NCBI GenBank assembly: GCA_903919535.1
Contig: CAIXIP010000081.1
Location: 1 to 60,822, forward strand
Source: an uncultured Bacteroidota bacterium
GTDB taxonomy: Bacteria; Bacteroidota; Bacteroidia; 2-12-FULL-35-15
DNA: 60,822 nt
Direction of reading: 5' to 3'
Below are positions 18,991-28,100 of the stretch, one piece after another. Each line of letters starts with the position of its first letter. Position 1 is the first letter of the stretch. The position numbers and the translations under genes were made by a program. The notes under the pieces are model-generated. The model was not told the origin of the DNA. It ran no database searches and was given only the letters and a program-made list of their open reading frames with translations.

Positions 18991-19716
18991 TTAGATTTCT
19001 AAAGTCAGGCAAGCTTGTTCAGCAACCATTTGTTCAGCACGTTTTTTTGAAAAATGCTGCGCTACTCCATATATTTCACTGTCAACAGACAATTGAATTG
19101 AAAACTGTTTTTCTGCCGAGTTGGCGCTGTCTTGAATGGTTTCAAAGCGAAATTCTTTTTTCTCTTTTTGTGCCCATTCAATAAATTTGCTTTTAAAATC
19201 TACTTCTTTTGTTTCTACTTCCTCCATATCAATAAAGACATTGATAATTCGTGTAAGCAAAAATTGTTGTGTAAAAACAAATCCTTTATCCAGATATATT
19301 GCACCTATCAATGCTTCGTATGCATCGCCATTTATTGAGCTAGGTTTGCTGCCGAATCTGTCGTTGTTGGCTTCAATTAAATTGTTTAAACCTAATTTAA
19401 CGGCAAGTTGATTGTGTTTTGCACGGCTTACCATTTTTGAACGCATCTTAGTTAGAAAACCTTCATCCTTGAATGGAAATTTTTTAAAAAGATAATCAGC
19501 TACAACAGTTCCGATGACTGAATCGCCAAGAAATTCGAGACGTTCATTACTATCTTTTACTCCTTTTTTTATTTGTTGTGCAGCAGAGCTGTGACGGAAG
19601 GCTAATTTATATAAGTTGATATTACTTGGGTAAAAACCAAGTAGATTATGAAGGGATTCATGTAAATTTTTATCGGGCGAAAAATATACTCGAATAGGTT
19701 TTGAGAAAGTAGCCAA
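18991..19716 (-). CDS. rnc: Ribonuclease III
   Basis: 241 residues. It cleaves double-stranded RNA in rRNA and mRNA processing. The signature NERLEFLGDSVIGTV (about 57-71) carries the first catalytic acids, GDAYEALIGAIYLDKG the second set, and the C-terminal ~70 residues form the dsRNA-binding domain (FIEWAQKEKKEFRFE ... KRAEQMVAEQACL). The N-terminal extension of about 20 residues (MATFSKPIRVYFSPDKNL) is typical of Bacteroidota. It begins nine bases after fabF ends, in the same operon. Confidence 0.97.
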   Translation of the reverse strand: MATFSKPIRVYFSPDKNLHESLHNLLGFYPSNINLYKLAFRHSSAAQQIKKGVKDSNERLEFLGDSVIGTVVADYLFKKFPFKDEGFLTKMRSKMVSRAKHNQLAVKLGLNNLIEANNDRFGSKPSSINGDAYEALIGAIYLDKGFVFTQQFLLTRIINVFIDMEEVETKEVDFKSKFIEWAQKEKKEFRFETIQDSANSAEKQFSIQLSVDSEIYGVAQHFSKKRAEQMVAEQACLTLEI

Positions 19717-19725
19717 ACGAAAAAA

Positions 19726-20979
19726 TTAAGCGATGTATTTCTTCACAATAACAGAAGCATTATGTCCGCCAAAGCCAAACGTATTGCTTAATGCTGCGCG
19801 GACTTCACGTTTTTGTGCTTTGTTAAATGTAAAGTTGAATCTTGTATCCAATGTTGGGTCAACATTAAAGTGATTTATGGTTGGAGGAACAATATCATTT
19901 TTTACCGCCATTATTGAAGCAATAGCTTCAATAGCACCAGCAGCACCTAATAAATGTCCAGTCATTGATTTAGTAGAACTTACATTTAATTTAAATGCAT
20001 GTTCTCCAAAAACACCAAGAATAGCTTTTGTTTCAGAAATATCACCAAGAGGAGTGGATGTTCCATGAACATTCACATAATCAATTTGGTCTGGAGCCAT
20101 TCCTGCATCTAATAATGCGCTACGCATTACATTCAGCGCTCCTAATCCTTCAGGATGAGGTGCTGTGATATGATTTGCATCTGCACTCATTCCGCCTCCC
20201 GCAATTTCAGCGTAAATTTTTGCTCCACGTTTTAAAGCGTGTTCAAGTTCTTCTAATATTAAACAACCTGCTCCTTCACCTAAAACAAATCCATCACGAT
20301 CAACATCAAAGGGACGAGAAGCCGTAGAAGGCGAATCATTACGAGTTGAAAGTGCATGCATTGCATTAAAACCGCCAACACCTGCTTCGCAAACAGCAGC
20401 TTCGGAACCACCAGCAACGAAAAAGTCGGCTTTGCCTAATTTAATGTAGTTGGTAGCATCGATAAGTGAATTGGTTGAAGAAGCGCATGCAGAAACGGTA
20501 GTAAAGTTAGGGCCACGTAATCCAAACATAATGGAAATGTGTCCAGAACAAATATCAGCAATCATTTTTGGTATGAAGAATGGGTTGAAACGTGGTGTTC
20601 CATCACCCTTTGCAAAATTAAAACATTCATCTTGGAATGTTTGTAATCCTCCAATTCCAGAACCCCAGATAACTCCACCTCTATCAGAGTCGTAAGTGCC
20701 TTTTTCTAATCCGGCATCTTTCATCGCTTGTATAGCAGATGCTAAGCCATATTGAGAAAATGGATCGAGTTTACGAGCTTCCTTACGGTCGAAATAGTCT
20801 TCGGGATTAAACCCTTTTACTTCGCAAGCGAATTGAGTTTTGAATTTTGAAGCATCAAAACGAGTAATAGGTGCAGCTCCGCTAACACCATTCAATAAAT
20901 TGTTCCAGTATTCTGAAACGTTATTACCGAGCGGTGTAATAGCACCGAGACCTGTAACTACTACTCGTCTTAATTTCAT
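19726..20979 (-). CDS. fabF: Beta-ketoacyl-ACP synthase II
   Basis: 417 residues. It condenses malonyl-ACP with acyl-ACP in fatty-acid elongation. The Cys-His-His triad is visible: TVSACASSTNSL (nucleophilic Cys), VNVHGTSTPLGD and STKSMTGHLLGAAGA, with the final NTFGFGGHNASVIVKKY loop typical of KAS II. It follows acpP by 19 bases, so enzyme and carrier are co-expressed. Confidence 0.97.
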   Translation of the reverse strand: MKLRRVVVTGLGAITPLGNNVSEYWNNLLNGVSGAAPITRFDASKFKTQFACEVKGFNPEDYFDRKEARKLDPFSQYGLASAIQAMKDAGLEKGTYDSDRGGVIWGSGIGGLQTFQDECFNFAKGDGTPRFNPFFIPKMIADICSGHISIMFGLRGPNFTTVSACASSTNSLIDATNYIKLGKADFFVAGGSEAAVCEAGVGGFNAMHALSTRNDSPSTASRPFDVDRDGFVLGEGAGCLILEELEHALKRGAKIYAEIAGGGMSADANHITAPHPEGLGALNVMRSALLDAGMAPDQIDYVNVHGTSTPLGDISETKAILGVFGEHAFKLNVSSTKSMTGHLLGAAGAIEAIASIMAVKNDIVPPTINHFNVDPTLDTRFNFTFNKAQKREVRAALSNTFGFGGHNASVIVKKYIA

Positions 20980-20998
20980 TAAATAAATCGTTTAGGAA

Positions 20999-21235
20999 TT
21001 ATTTTGAATTTGCTTCAATGTAAGAAATCGCTTCACCTACTGTACCAATTTTTTCAGCTTGGTCATCAGGGATAGCAATGTTAAATTCTTTTTCAAATTC
21101 CATGATTAGTTCTACAGTGTCTAATGAGTCTGCTCCTAAATCATTTGTAAAGCTAGCTGTTGGTGTTACTTCTTTTTCGTCAACACCTAATTTATCAACG
21201 ATGATAGCTTTTACTTTTGTTGCAATGTCTGACAT
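20999..21235 (-). CDS. acpP: Acyl carrier protein
   Basis: 78 residues, acidic. The phosphopantetheine attachment site is Ser37 in [14 protein letters not shown]. It carries growing acyl chains for fatty-acid synthesis. It is the first gene of the leftward operon acpP-fabF-rnc-IPExxxVDY-pyk-arsC-like and has its own consensus promoter. Confidence 0.97.
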   Translation of the reverse strand: MSDIATKVKAIIVDKLGVDEKEVTPTASFTNDLGADSLDTVELIMEFEKEFNIAIPDDQAEKIGTVGEAISYIEANSK

Positions 21236-21266
21236 TTTTTTAAATGTTTAAAGGTTAATTCGGGTG

Positions 21267-21296
21267 CAAAGATATAGTTATGCTTACAATTACAAA
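21267..21296 (-). promoter_or_regulatory. Promoter of the acpP-fabF-rnc-pyk operon
   Basis: On the minus strand: TTTG (21296-21293), 18 bases, then TATCTTTG (21274-21267). Both boxes fit the Bacteroidota consensus. The expected start point leaves a leader of about 25 bases to the acpP ATG. Confidence 0.65.
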
Positions 21297-21390
21297 AAAA
21301 AATATTCAAAAATGCCCATTTTTATAATCTATTAAATGCTTTTGCCTTAATAATCAACAAGTTACATTCTCAGATTGTTGATAAACCATT

Positions 21391-21424
21391 TTTGCTTTTT
21401 TCATTGAGTTTAATATTACTTTTG
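21391..21424 (+). promoter_or_regulatory. Promoter of purN-marC-rnhA, apparently leaderless
   Basis: TTTG (21391-21394), 22 bases, then TACTTTTG (21417-21424). The -7 box ends only four bases before the purN ATG at 21429, so transcription would start at or next to the start codon. Confidence 0.55.
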
Positions 21425-21428
21425 GGGA

Positions 21429-21992
21429 ATGAAAAACATCGCCATTTTTGCATCTGGTGAAGGCACCAATGCTCAGAATATAATAGATTATTTTTCGAAA
21501 TCCGAAAAAGTAAAAATTGCGCTAGTGCTTTCCAATAAAAGCGAAGCCAATGTTTTGAATCGTGCAAAAAAAGCCGGGGTTCCATCATTAGTAATTGACC
21601 GTTTCTCCTTTTATGATTCTGATAATACAATTGAAAAGTTAAAATCTTCTAATATTGACCTTATAGTACTTGCTGGATTTTTGTGGTTAATACCTGAAAG
21701 TTTAGTAAAAGCGTTTCCAAACAAAATAATTAATATTCATCCGGCATTATTGCCAAAATTCGGTGGCAAAGGAATGTATGGAATGAATGTTCACAAAGCT
21801 GTAATTGGAGGGAAAGAAAAAGAAAGTGGAATTACTATTCATTTTGTAAATGAAAAATATGATGAAGGTGAAATTATTGCTCAACATAAATGCAGGATTG
21901 GAGAAAAGGACACTCCAGAAATGTTAGCACAAAAAATTCATCAATTGGAGTATGAATATTTTCCGAAAGCAATCGAAATGATAACAGCTTAA
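21429..21992 (+). CDS. purN: Phosphoribosylglycinamide formyltransferase
   Basis: 187 residues, normal for PurN. It transfers a formyl group from 10-formyltetrahydrofolate to GAR in purine synthesis. Motifs: AIFASGEGTNAQNI (phosphate loop), LAGFLWLIPESLV, INIHPALLPKFGGKGMYG (catalytic Asn and His) and VNEKYDEGEII (catalytic Asp). It is the first gene of a rightward cluster with marC and rnhA and is divergent from acpP. Confidence 0.95.
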   Translation: MKNIAIFASGEGTNAQNIIDYFSKSEKVKIALVLSNKSEANVLNRAKKAGVPSLVIDRFSFYDSDNTIEKLKSSNIDLIVLAGFLWLIPESLVKAFPNKIINIHPALLPKFGGKGMYGMNVHKAVIGGKEKESGITIHFVNEKYDEGEIIAQHKCRIGEKDTPEMLAQKIHQLEYEYFPKAIEMITA

Positions 21993-22019
21993 ATTCTCAT
22001 TAAATAAATTTATATTACT

Positions 22020-22592
22020 ATGGAGTTACATTTTAATTTTAAAGAAATAGCCACTATTACCATGATTTTATTCGCGGTGATTGATGTTGTTGGTTCTTTA
22101 CCAGTTTTACTTGATTTACAAAGCAAATCAGGTAAAATACAGTCAGAAAAGGCTACAGTTGTGTCAGGAGTTATAATGGTTGTTTTTATGTTTGTTGGGC
22201 AATCTATTTTAGAATTGATCGGGATTGATGTAAGTTCGTTCGCTATTGCAGGTTCCTTCATTATTTTCTTTTTGGCCTTAGAAATGATTTTGGGGATTCG
22301 CTTTTATAAGGAAGAAACAGCAGCCACGGCATCCGTTGTTCCAATTGCATTTCCACTGATTGCCGGTACAGGAACATTAACAACTCTATTGTCGATTAGG
22401 GCTGAATACCGAATAGAAAACATTCTGATTGCTATTCTTGTAAATCTCTTTTTTGTTTATCTTGTTTTACGAAATACATATCGTTTAGAAAAAATATTAG
22501 GTCCGGGAGGAATAAATATATTAAGAAAAGTTTTTGGCGTTATACTTTTAGCAATTGCTGTAAAATTATTTAGAACTCACGCAGGAGTATGA
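22020..22592 (+). CDS. MarC family integral membrane protein
   Basis: 190 residues with about six hydrophobic segments. The family signature region is present: MILFAVIDVVGSLPVLLDL near the N-terminus, FFLALEMILGI and VPIAFPLIAGTGTLTTLLS in the middle, and VFGVILLAIAVKLF near the end. MarC proteins are inner-membrane proteins whose transported substrate is not established; the old link to multidrug resistance was not upheld. Its stop overlaps the rnhA start (ATGA). Confidence 0.88.
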   Translation: MELHFNFKEIATITMILFAVIDVVGSLPVLLDLQSKSGKIQSEKATVVSGVIMVVFMFVGQSILELIGIDVSSFAIAGSFIIFFLALEMILGIRFYKEETAATASVVPIAFPLIAGTGTLTTLLSIRAEYRIENILIAILVNLFFVYLVLRNTYRLEKILGPGGINILRKVFGVILLAIAVKLFRTHAGV

Positions 22593-23065
22593 TAAAGATA
22601 TATACTGATGGCGCTTCAAGAGGAAACCCTGGTCCAGGTGGATTTGGTGTTGTAATGTTGTACGGAGCTTTACGCAAGGAGATTTCAGAAGGTTTTCGTT
22701 TAACAACAAACAATAGAATGGAATTGTTAAGTGTAATTGTGTCTCTGGAGGCCTTAAAGAAGGAAGGAACAGCAGCTACAATTTATTCCGATTCAAAGTA
22801 TGTTGTTGATTCTGTTGAAAAAAAATGGGTTTTTGGCTGGGAGAAAAAACATTTCAAAGACAAAAAGAATGAGGATCTGTGGAAACGGTTTTTACAGGTT
22901 TACAGAAAACATGAAGTAAAATTCGTTTGGGTAAAAGGACATGCTTCGAACATAGAAAATAACCGTTGTGATGAATTAGCTGTTGAAGCAGCGATGGGAG
23001 GTCATTTAAAAATTGATCATGGGTATGAGGACGAAAAGAAAAAGGAAAACGCGAAGCTTCTATAG
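22589..23065 (+). CDS. rnhA: Ribonuclease HI
   Basis: 158 residues. It degrades RNA in RNA-DNA hybrids. The DEDD active site is visible: IYTDGASRGNPGPGGFG (Asp), NNRMELLSVI (Glu), TIYSDSKYVVDSV (Asp) and RCDELAVEAA (last Asp). The ATG overlaps the marC stop by four bases, implying coupled translation. It ends in a basic/acidic tail (EDEKKKENAKLL) without a further domain. Confidence 0.95.
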   Translation: MIKIYTDGASRGNPGPGGFGVVMLYGALRKEISEGFRLTTNNRMELLSVIVSLEALKKEGTAATIYSDSKYVVDSVEKKWVFGWEKKHFKDKKNEDLWKRFLQVYRKHEVKFVWVKGHASNIENNRCDELAVEAAMGGHLKIDHGYEDEKKKENAKLL

Positions 23066-23243
23066 AATGATAACAAAGCATTAAAGCAAAACTCTTCGAA
23101 AAATTATTCTAACAGACTGGTTTGGCGTTATGTTGAGTTTGTCGAAATATGTGCAATGGGTGCCTGTTCCCTTAGACAAAATCTGGGCGACCTATATGCT
23201 TTGACATTCAAAACAAAAAACAATCTTTAAAAATGGTTTATGT
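23066..23243. other. Convergent intergenic spacer without recognised features
   Basis: 178 bases between rnhA and the SDR gene. It is slightly less AT-rich than its surroundings and contains GAGTTTGTCGAAATATGTG, reminiscent of dispersed Bacteroidota intergenic repeats. No copy elsewhere in the window was noticed, and no clear terminator. Confidence 0.3.
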
Positions 23244-24032
23244 TTATAAACATCCTGTTCTTCCACCATCAACAGGGATATTAATTCCGGTAATATAGGA
23301 AGCTGCAGGCGAAGCTAAAAATGCAACAGCGTTTGCAATTTCAGATGGCTCAGCAAATCGTCCCAAAGGAATTTCGCTTTCCATTTCATTCGTGATTTCA
23401 TTTAAAGATTCACCAGTGTTTTTTGATTTGTTTTCGATTATGCTACTTAAGCGTCCTGTAAGTGTTGCTCCTGGAAGTACATTATTTACGGTAATTCCGA
23501 AGGATGCTACTTCATTAGATAATGTTTTGCTCCAATTGGCAACGGCAGCACGAATAGTATTTGAAACACCTAAATTTTTCAAAGGCATTTTAACAGAAGT
23601 GCTTATAATATTGATAACACGACCATATTTTTCTTTTTTCATTCCTTCAAGCAAGGCTTGAACTAAAATGTGGTTACAGACCAAATGATTGCTAAATGCT
23701 TGAGTAAATTCATCAACTTTTGCATTTTGAATCAGTCCGCTTGGTGGTCCACCAGTGTTGTTTACTAAAATATGAATGGCACCATTTGTTGCAACAAAAT
23801 TTTCTACTTTTTCTTTTAGTTTATTTGGTGTTTGAAAATCGACAGCTAAAAAATCATGTTGTTGACCTTTCGAAACATCTAAGTCTTTTATTGTTTGCTT
23901 TAAAGATTCTTCGTTACGGGCAACCAAAACAATGTTTGCACCAAGCAATGCTAATTCAATGGCTGATGCTTTTCCAATTCCTTGTGTGCTTCCACAAACA
24001 AGTGCAGTTTTTCCTGATAGATCTAAATTCAT
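23244..24032 (-). CDS. Atypical short-chain dehydrogenase/reductase lacking YxxxK
   Basis: About 262 residues from ATG 24032 (MNLDLSGKTALVCG). An upstream ATG at 24071 exists, but a -7 box lies between the two. Rossmann motif GSTQGIG, then LVNNTGGPPSG (NNAG-like), INIISTSVKMPLKNLGVSNTIRAAVANWSKTL and VNNVLPGATLTGR, ending GINIPVDGGRTGCL. Where active SDRs have Tyr-x-x-x-Lys this protein has Ser-Asn-Thr-Ile-Arg, so both catalytic residues are replaced. A subgroup annotated as FabG-like shares this feature. The substrate is unknown and catalysis by the usual mechanism is doubtful. Confidence 0.88.
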   Translation of the reverse strand: MNLDLSGKTALVCGSTQGIGKASAIELALLGANIVLVARNEESLKQTIKDLDVSKGQQHDFLAVDFQTPNKLKEKVENFVATNGAIHILVNNTGGPPSGLIQNAKVDEFTQAFSNHLVCNHILVQALLEGMKKEKYGRVINIISTSVKMPLKNLGVSNTIRAAVANWSKTLSNEVASFGITVNNVLPGATLTGRLSSIIENKSKNTGESLNEITNEMESEIPLGRFAEPSEIANAVAFLASPAASYITGINIPVDGGRTGCL

Positions 24033-24037
24033 GATGT

Positions 24038-24072
24038 CAAAAGTAGCAAATTCAAGACAAATCATTATCAAA
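24038..24072 (-). promoter_or_regulatory. Promoter of the SDR gene, apparently leaderless
   Basis: On the minus strand: TTTG (24072-24069), 23 bases, then TACTTTTG (24045-24038), five bases before ATG 24032. It supports that start over the one at 24071, which would lie upstream of the -7 box. Confidence 0.5.
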
Positions 24073-24141
24073 GATTATTTTGTTTAAATTTTTATATACT
24101 TTTAAGGAACAAAAGTAATTTTAAAAACAAATTTTTAACAT

Positions 24142-25398
24142 ATGAAAAAACAGTTCTGCTTGATATCTATTGTTTTCCTACTAATTGGAATTCAAAAAGT
24201 ATCCGATGCTCAAGAAATGAAAACAGATAAAGAAATTTATACTGTAGAAGGTGCGTACAATTTTATTATCCTTAAAAAAGATATTAAAACGCAAAAAATA
24301 TTATTTAAAGCAGAAACAAAGATTCCTGATAAAAGTCAAAAAGAAATGTTCTATCCTGGTGCCAATTTTGCCGCCTTTGAGCTAGTGGGAGATAATATTA
24401 TTATTGTATATGATGTATGGCAAAAAGCAACCGGAACAAAAGATTGTTCAATAAAAACATTAAATGTTAAAACTGCTAAATTCAGTCAACCTAAGCTGTT
24501 GTATTCAACAAAGGTTAATTCGGTTTATAGCTCCAATGAAATAATTTATAAGCCGATATATTCTCCTGATAAGTCTAAGTTAGCTGTTTTAAAAGATAAT
24601 ATTTCTCCAAGTTATGATATTGAACCTGAGATCAATATTTACGACACAAAATCGCTTAATGTGATTTCAACTAAAAAAATAAGTTCGAAATATGAGAATC
24701 AAAAAAGGATCATAAATCAGAATATTACAATGGATGATAATGGGAATATTGCTCTAACTTTTAGTCTTTTAAATGAAAAAACGAAGATGACAACAAAGAG
24801 TTACTCTGCAGAGATACCATTTAAGGAAACTGATTTAAAAAACATTAAAGAAGTAACAGGAACAGCTTCAAATGATGGCGGTATTGATCAAAAAGCACAT
24901 GGTAATTTTTATAAAACTCTTCAGGATTATCTTGACGACAAACCGATAAAAGGAACAAGAATAAAGAACGGAAGTTTTAACTGGACTGTAGTAACCGGAA
25001 CTGACTATAAACTAATTGATGATGAAGGTAATATAAAAAAAGAAGATGCTAAAAATCTTCCGTCAGAATTGTTCACGTATAAAAGTGATAATTATTCTTC
25101 ACCTTTCCTTGTGAGGATTATTGACAAAAAGCCATACATTGTATTAGCTGCCGGTAAGTTGTGTTATTATTCATTGTATCAGGAGCAACAAGATCGGTTT
25201 TTTGCCGAAGGGTGGGATGGCGAATTAATGAAGTTTAAAGAAAAGGATTTCGAAGAATATTTAGCAAAATATAATTTGCTGGAAGATTATAAAAAAGATA
25301 AACCCAAGCGAGAAAGAGATGATAGTGTTAATGGATATTTTAATAAAACAGTTAATTGGCAGATAAAATATTTTAATCTTTTGAATGCAAAGATGTAA
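24142..25398 (+). CDS. Secreted protein of unknown function
   Basis: 418 residues, with a signal peptide ending KVSDAQ (about residue 24). The mature protein is Lys-rich. The N-terminal ~230 residues have repeated strand-turn patterns (FELVGDNIIIVYDVWQK, YSPDKSKLAVLKDN, ITMDDNGNIALTFSLL) suggestive of a beta-propeller. The C-terminal part (NFYKTLQDYLDDKPIKG, VTGTDYKLIDDEGN, FLVRIIDKKPYIVLAAGKLCYYS, FAEGWDGELMKF) is not recognised. There is no T9SS sorting domain and no lipobox, so it is probably periplasmic. It is a single gene ending at a bidirectional terminator. Confidence 0.7.
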   Translation: MKKQFCLISIVFLLIGIQKVSDAQEMKTDKEIYTVEGAYNFIILKKDIKTQKILFKAETKIPDKSQKEMFYPGANFAAFELVGDNIIIVYDVWQKATGTKDCSIKTLNVKTAKFSQPKLLYSTKVNSVYSSNEIIYKPIYSPDKSKLAVLKDNISPSYDIEPEINIYDTKSLNVISTKKISSKYENQKRIINQNITMDDNGNIALTFSLLNEKTKMTTKSYSAEIPFKETDLKNIKEVTGTASNDGGIDQKAHGNFYKTLQDYLDDKPIKGTRIKNGSFNWTVVTGTDYKLIDDEGNIKKEDAKNLPSELFTYKSDNYSSPFLVRIIDKKPYIVLAAGKLCYYSLYQEQQDRFFAEGWDGELMKFKEKDFEEYLAKYNLLEDYKKDKPKRERDDSVNGYFNKTVNWQIKYFNLLNAKM

Positions 25399-25415
25399 GA
25401 AGCAAAAGAAAAATT

Positions 25416-25460
25416 TTCCAATAAAAAAGCGAGGAATTTCTCCTCACTTTTTTATTGGAA
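25416..25460. terminator. Bidirectional intrinsic terminator
   Basis: A 20-bp stem (25416-25435 with 25441-25460), one mismatch, 5-base loop. Each arm has an A run or T run, so it works in both directions. It lies between the convergent secreted-protein gene and radA. Confidence 0.85.
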
Positions 25461-25484
25461 AGCCTAAGCTATAAACTTGATATT

Positions 25485-26858
25485 TTACCCGAATAACAAT
25501 CGAAATACTTCTTCGATTTTTCCGACCATGGTAATTTTAATATGGTGGTTCTTTAGGTCCAATCCTTTTTTGTTGTATTTGGAAATAAATATATGTTCGA
25601 AGCCAAGTTTTTCGGCTTCAGAAATACGCTGATCGATGCGGTTTACAGGGCGAATCTCCCCACTCAATCCAACTTCACCAGCAAAACAAACTTTAGGAGA
25701 AATAGGCATGTCTTCATTGCTTGAAAGCACAGCACAAACTAAGGCAAGGTCAATCCCTGGATCTTCTACTTTTATTCCGCCTGCAATATTTAAAAAGACA
25801 TCTTTTATTCCTAATCTAAATCCGCAACGTTTTTCTAAAACGGCTAAGAGCATAGATAATCTTCTAAGGTCAAAACCTGTTGAAGAACGCTGAGGTGTAC
25901 CATAAGCAGCGCTGCTCACTAAAGCTTGTGTCTCAATTAACATTGGACGTAAACCTTCCATTGTTGCTGAAATTGCAACTCCACTAACCAATTCTTCACG
26001 TGCTGTAATTAATATTTCGGAAGGGTTACTTACTTCGCGTAAGCCGCTTCCTTGCATCTCATAAATACCTAATTCATTGGTGGATCCAAAACGATTTTTT
26101 GTAGTACGTAGTAAACGGTATACATGATTTCTGTCTCCTTCAAATTGAAGAACTGTATCTACCATATGTTCCAAAACCTTTGGTCCTGCAAGACTTCCAT
26201 CTTTGGTGATGTGTCCGATCAAAAAAACTGCTGTGCCACTTTCCTTTGCATATCGCATTAATTCGGATGTGCATTCTCGAATTTGCGAAACGCTTCCTGG
26301 AGATGATTCAATATGAGCAGAGTGTAATGTTTGAATTGAATCAACGATCAATAAATTCGGTTCAAGAATTTCAATTTGTTTGAAAATATTTTGTGTGGAA
26401 GTTTCTGTTAAAATATAACAATTCGGATTGTTCATTCCAATGCGTTCAGCACGCATACGTATTTGCTGTTCACTCTCTTCCCCTGAAACATAAAGTACTT
26501 TCAGGTTTTTCATGTTGAGTGCAACTTGCAACATCAATGTTGATTTGCCAATGCCTGGTTCACCACCAAATAATATGAGTGATCCCGGAACTAATCCTCC
26601 ACCAAGTACTCTGGAGAGTTCAGAATCGTAAACAGAAATTCGGTGTTGTTCAGATAAATTTATTTCGCTTATCAATTGAGGTTTTGAAGCGCGTTGTGTG
26701 CTTGTGCTAGCAATACCGGGAGTTTTAACATCATCACCTTTGCTAACAACTTCTTCAACGTAAGTATTCCATTCATTGCAAGACGGGCATTTGCCGATCC
26801 ATTTACCGGATTGTGCACCACAGTTCTGACAGAAAAATGTTGTACGCGTTTTAGCCAT
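25485..26858 (-). CDS. radA: DNA repair protein RadA
   Basis: 457 residues, full length. It is a branch-migrating ATPase in recombination. The N-terminal zinc finger has Cys10, Cys13, Cys24 and Cys27 (FFCQNCG ... GKCPSCNEW). Then come Walker [11 protein letters not shown], Walker [11 protein letters not shown], the RadA-specific KNRFG motif ([13 protein letters not shown]) and a C-terminal Lon-like domain ([35 protein letters not shown]). It overlaps the end of rfaE2 by eight bases. Confidence 0.97.
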   Translation of the reverse strand: MAKTRTTFFCQNCGAQSGKWIGKCPSCNEWNTYVEEVVSKGDDVKTPGIASTSTQRASKPQLISEINLSEQHRISVYDSELSRVLGGGLVPGSLILFGGEPGIGKSTLMLQVALNMKNLKVLYVSGEESEQQIRMRAERIGMNNPNCYILTETSTQNIFKQIEILEPNLLIVDSIQTLHSAHIESSPGSVSQIRECTSELMRYAKESGTAVFLIGHITKDGSLAGPKVLEHMVDTVLQFEGDRNHVYRLLRTTKNRFGSTNELGIYEMQGSGLREVSNPSEILITAREELVSGVAISATMEGLRPMLIETQALVSSAAYGTPQRSSTGFDLRRLSMLLAVLEKRCGFRLGIKDVFLNIAGGIKVEDPGIDLALVCAVLSSNEDMPISPKVCFAGEVGLSGEIRPVNRIDQRISEAEKLGFEHIFISKYNKKGLDLKNHHIKITMVGKIEEVFRLLFG

Positions 26859-27390
26859 TTTTTATTTTGTGTTCAATTGCAGTAGTGGAAAATCCTTCTA
26901 AAAATTCTATTGTCTTCACTTCACCGCCATTAGCTTTTACAACATCGGAACCTACAATATATTTTTTGCTTTGAGGGCGGGTTTCATTGGCATCATAATC
27001 AGCCCCTTTTACCAATATATCGGGCTTTAAAAAACTGATCAATTCAAAAGGTGTTTCTTCATCAAAAATAACTACAGCGCTAACAAAATGTAATGATGCA
27101 AGCACCATTGCGCGAGTTGTTTCATCTTGTAATGGACGAGAAGCTCCCTTTTCCAAACGTTTTACAGAAGCATCGCTATTTACCGCAATAATCAATTCAT
27201 TTCCCAGGTCGCTTGCTTTTGCTAGATAATCAATGTGTCCACGGTGCAAAATGTCAAAACAACCATTGGTGAAAACAACTTTTTTTTCAAAAAATTGCCA
27301 CATTCGTATGATATTACTAAGAGCTTCCTTATCGAAAATTTTATTGCCGATAATGGTTAAGGCTTTTGTTTTTTGTGTGAACGGAATCAT
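26851..27390 (-). CDS. rfaE2: ADP-heptose synthase, adenylyltransferase domain (RfaE2/HldC type)
   Basis: About 179 residues from ATG 27390; an upstream ATG at 27441 would add 17 residues outside the family. It adenylylates D-glycero-beta-D-manno-heptose 1-phosphate for LPS core heptose. Motifs: [19 protein letters not shown] (HxGH), [33 protein letters not shown] and [11 protein letters not shown]. It is a free-standing C-terminal half of E. coli HldE, as usual in Bacteroidota. The gene overlaps radA by eight bases and follows a diverged copy of itself. Confidence 0.92.
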   Translation of the reverse strand: MIPFTQKTKALTIIGNKIFDKEALSNIIRMWQFFEKKVVFTNGCFDILHRGHIDYLAKASDLGNELIIAVNSDASVKRLEKGASRPLQDETTRAMVLASLHFVSAVVIFDEETPFELISFLKPDILVKGADYDANETRPQSKKYIVGSDVVKANGGEVKTIEFLEGFSTTAIEHKIKNG

Positions 27391-27427
27391 TAATGCAATT
27401 GTATAAGGTGCCTGTAAAATTATATAA

Positions 27428-28027
27428 TTATACGGCTGCAATCACATTTGAATAGGTTAATTTTTTTTCTGTAAATTCTAAGGAATTTTTTTTCATTTCT
27501 TCTCTGGTGAGGATTGATGAAATGTCTTCGAATAGGTCGATGATAATAACTTCTCCGCCATTTTCTCTAGTTTTATCCAATCCGGGAATGTATTTCTCAC
27601 TTTTCGGATTGGTTTCATTAAGATCGTAATTAGTAGATTGTACTAATATATTTGGTTTAAGAAAATTTATTAAATCAGAAGGTGTTGCTTCGTCAAAAAT
27701 TACCACGCCATCCACAAAATGGAGCGATGCAAGTAGCATGGATCTTGAATATTCATTTAGAAGAGGGGGCGTATTATTTTTAGAAAATTCTTTTAGCGAA
27801 GCATCACTATTAATTGCAACTATTAATGCATATCCCAAATCTTTTGCTTTGGCTAGATATTCAATATGACCGCTGTGAAGAATATCAAAACAGATGTGTG
27901 TCAATACAACCTTCTTACCGAAAAAATTTTGCCATGTAGTAAATGACGAAGCCCAACTTTCTTTGCTTTGTATTTTTTTGTAAGTTGTATTTAATGTTGC
28001 AGACTGAGAGAGATCAGTTTTCTTCAC
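27428..28027 (-). CDS. Degenerate RfaE2-like nucleotidyltransferase
   Basis: 199 residues, clearly paralogous to the next gene over its middle ~140 residues ([62 protein letters not shown]). HxGH survives (HSGH). However, TNGCFD became THICFD, VKGADY became VQSTNY and the nucleotide-contacting GFSTT became DISSI. These losses suggest a dead or re-purposed copy. It also has an N-terminal extension of about 30 residues and a C-terminal tail of about 30 residues ([15 protein letters not shown]). There is no frameshift or stop, so it is still maintained as a reading frame. Confidence 0.8.
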   Translation of the reverse strand: MKKTDLSQSATLNTTYKKIQSKESWASSFTTWQNFFGKKVVLTHICFDILHSGHIEYLAKAKDLGYALIVAINSDASLKEFSKNNTPPLLNEYSRSMLLASLHFVDGVVIFDEATPSDLINFLKPNILVQSTNYDLNETNPKSEKYIPGLDKTRENGGEVIIIDLFEDISSILTREEMKKNSLEFTEKKLTYSNVIAAV

Positions 28028-28100
28028 TATAGTTCTATTTTTGAATTACTTGGGAAAGATAAATATTCAAAGTGGATTTCAAAAAGAAATAGCAAAAAAA

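Noticed and set aside
24033-24071. ATG at 24071 for the SDR
   Set aside because: The extra 13 residues have no counterpart in the family and a -7 box lies between the two starts.
26851-28027. RfaE2 pair as a single frameshifted gene
   Set aside because: Both frames contain a complete nucleotidyltransferase domain, so they are two paralogues rather than one broken gene.
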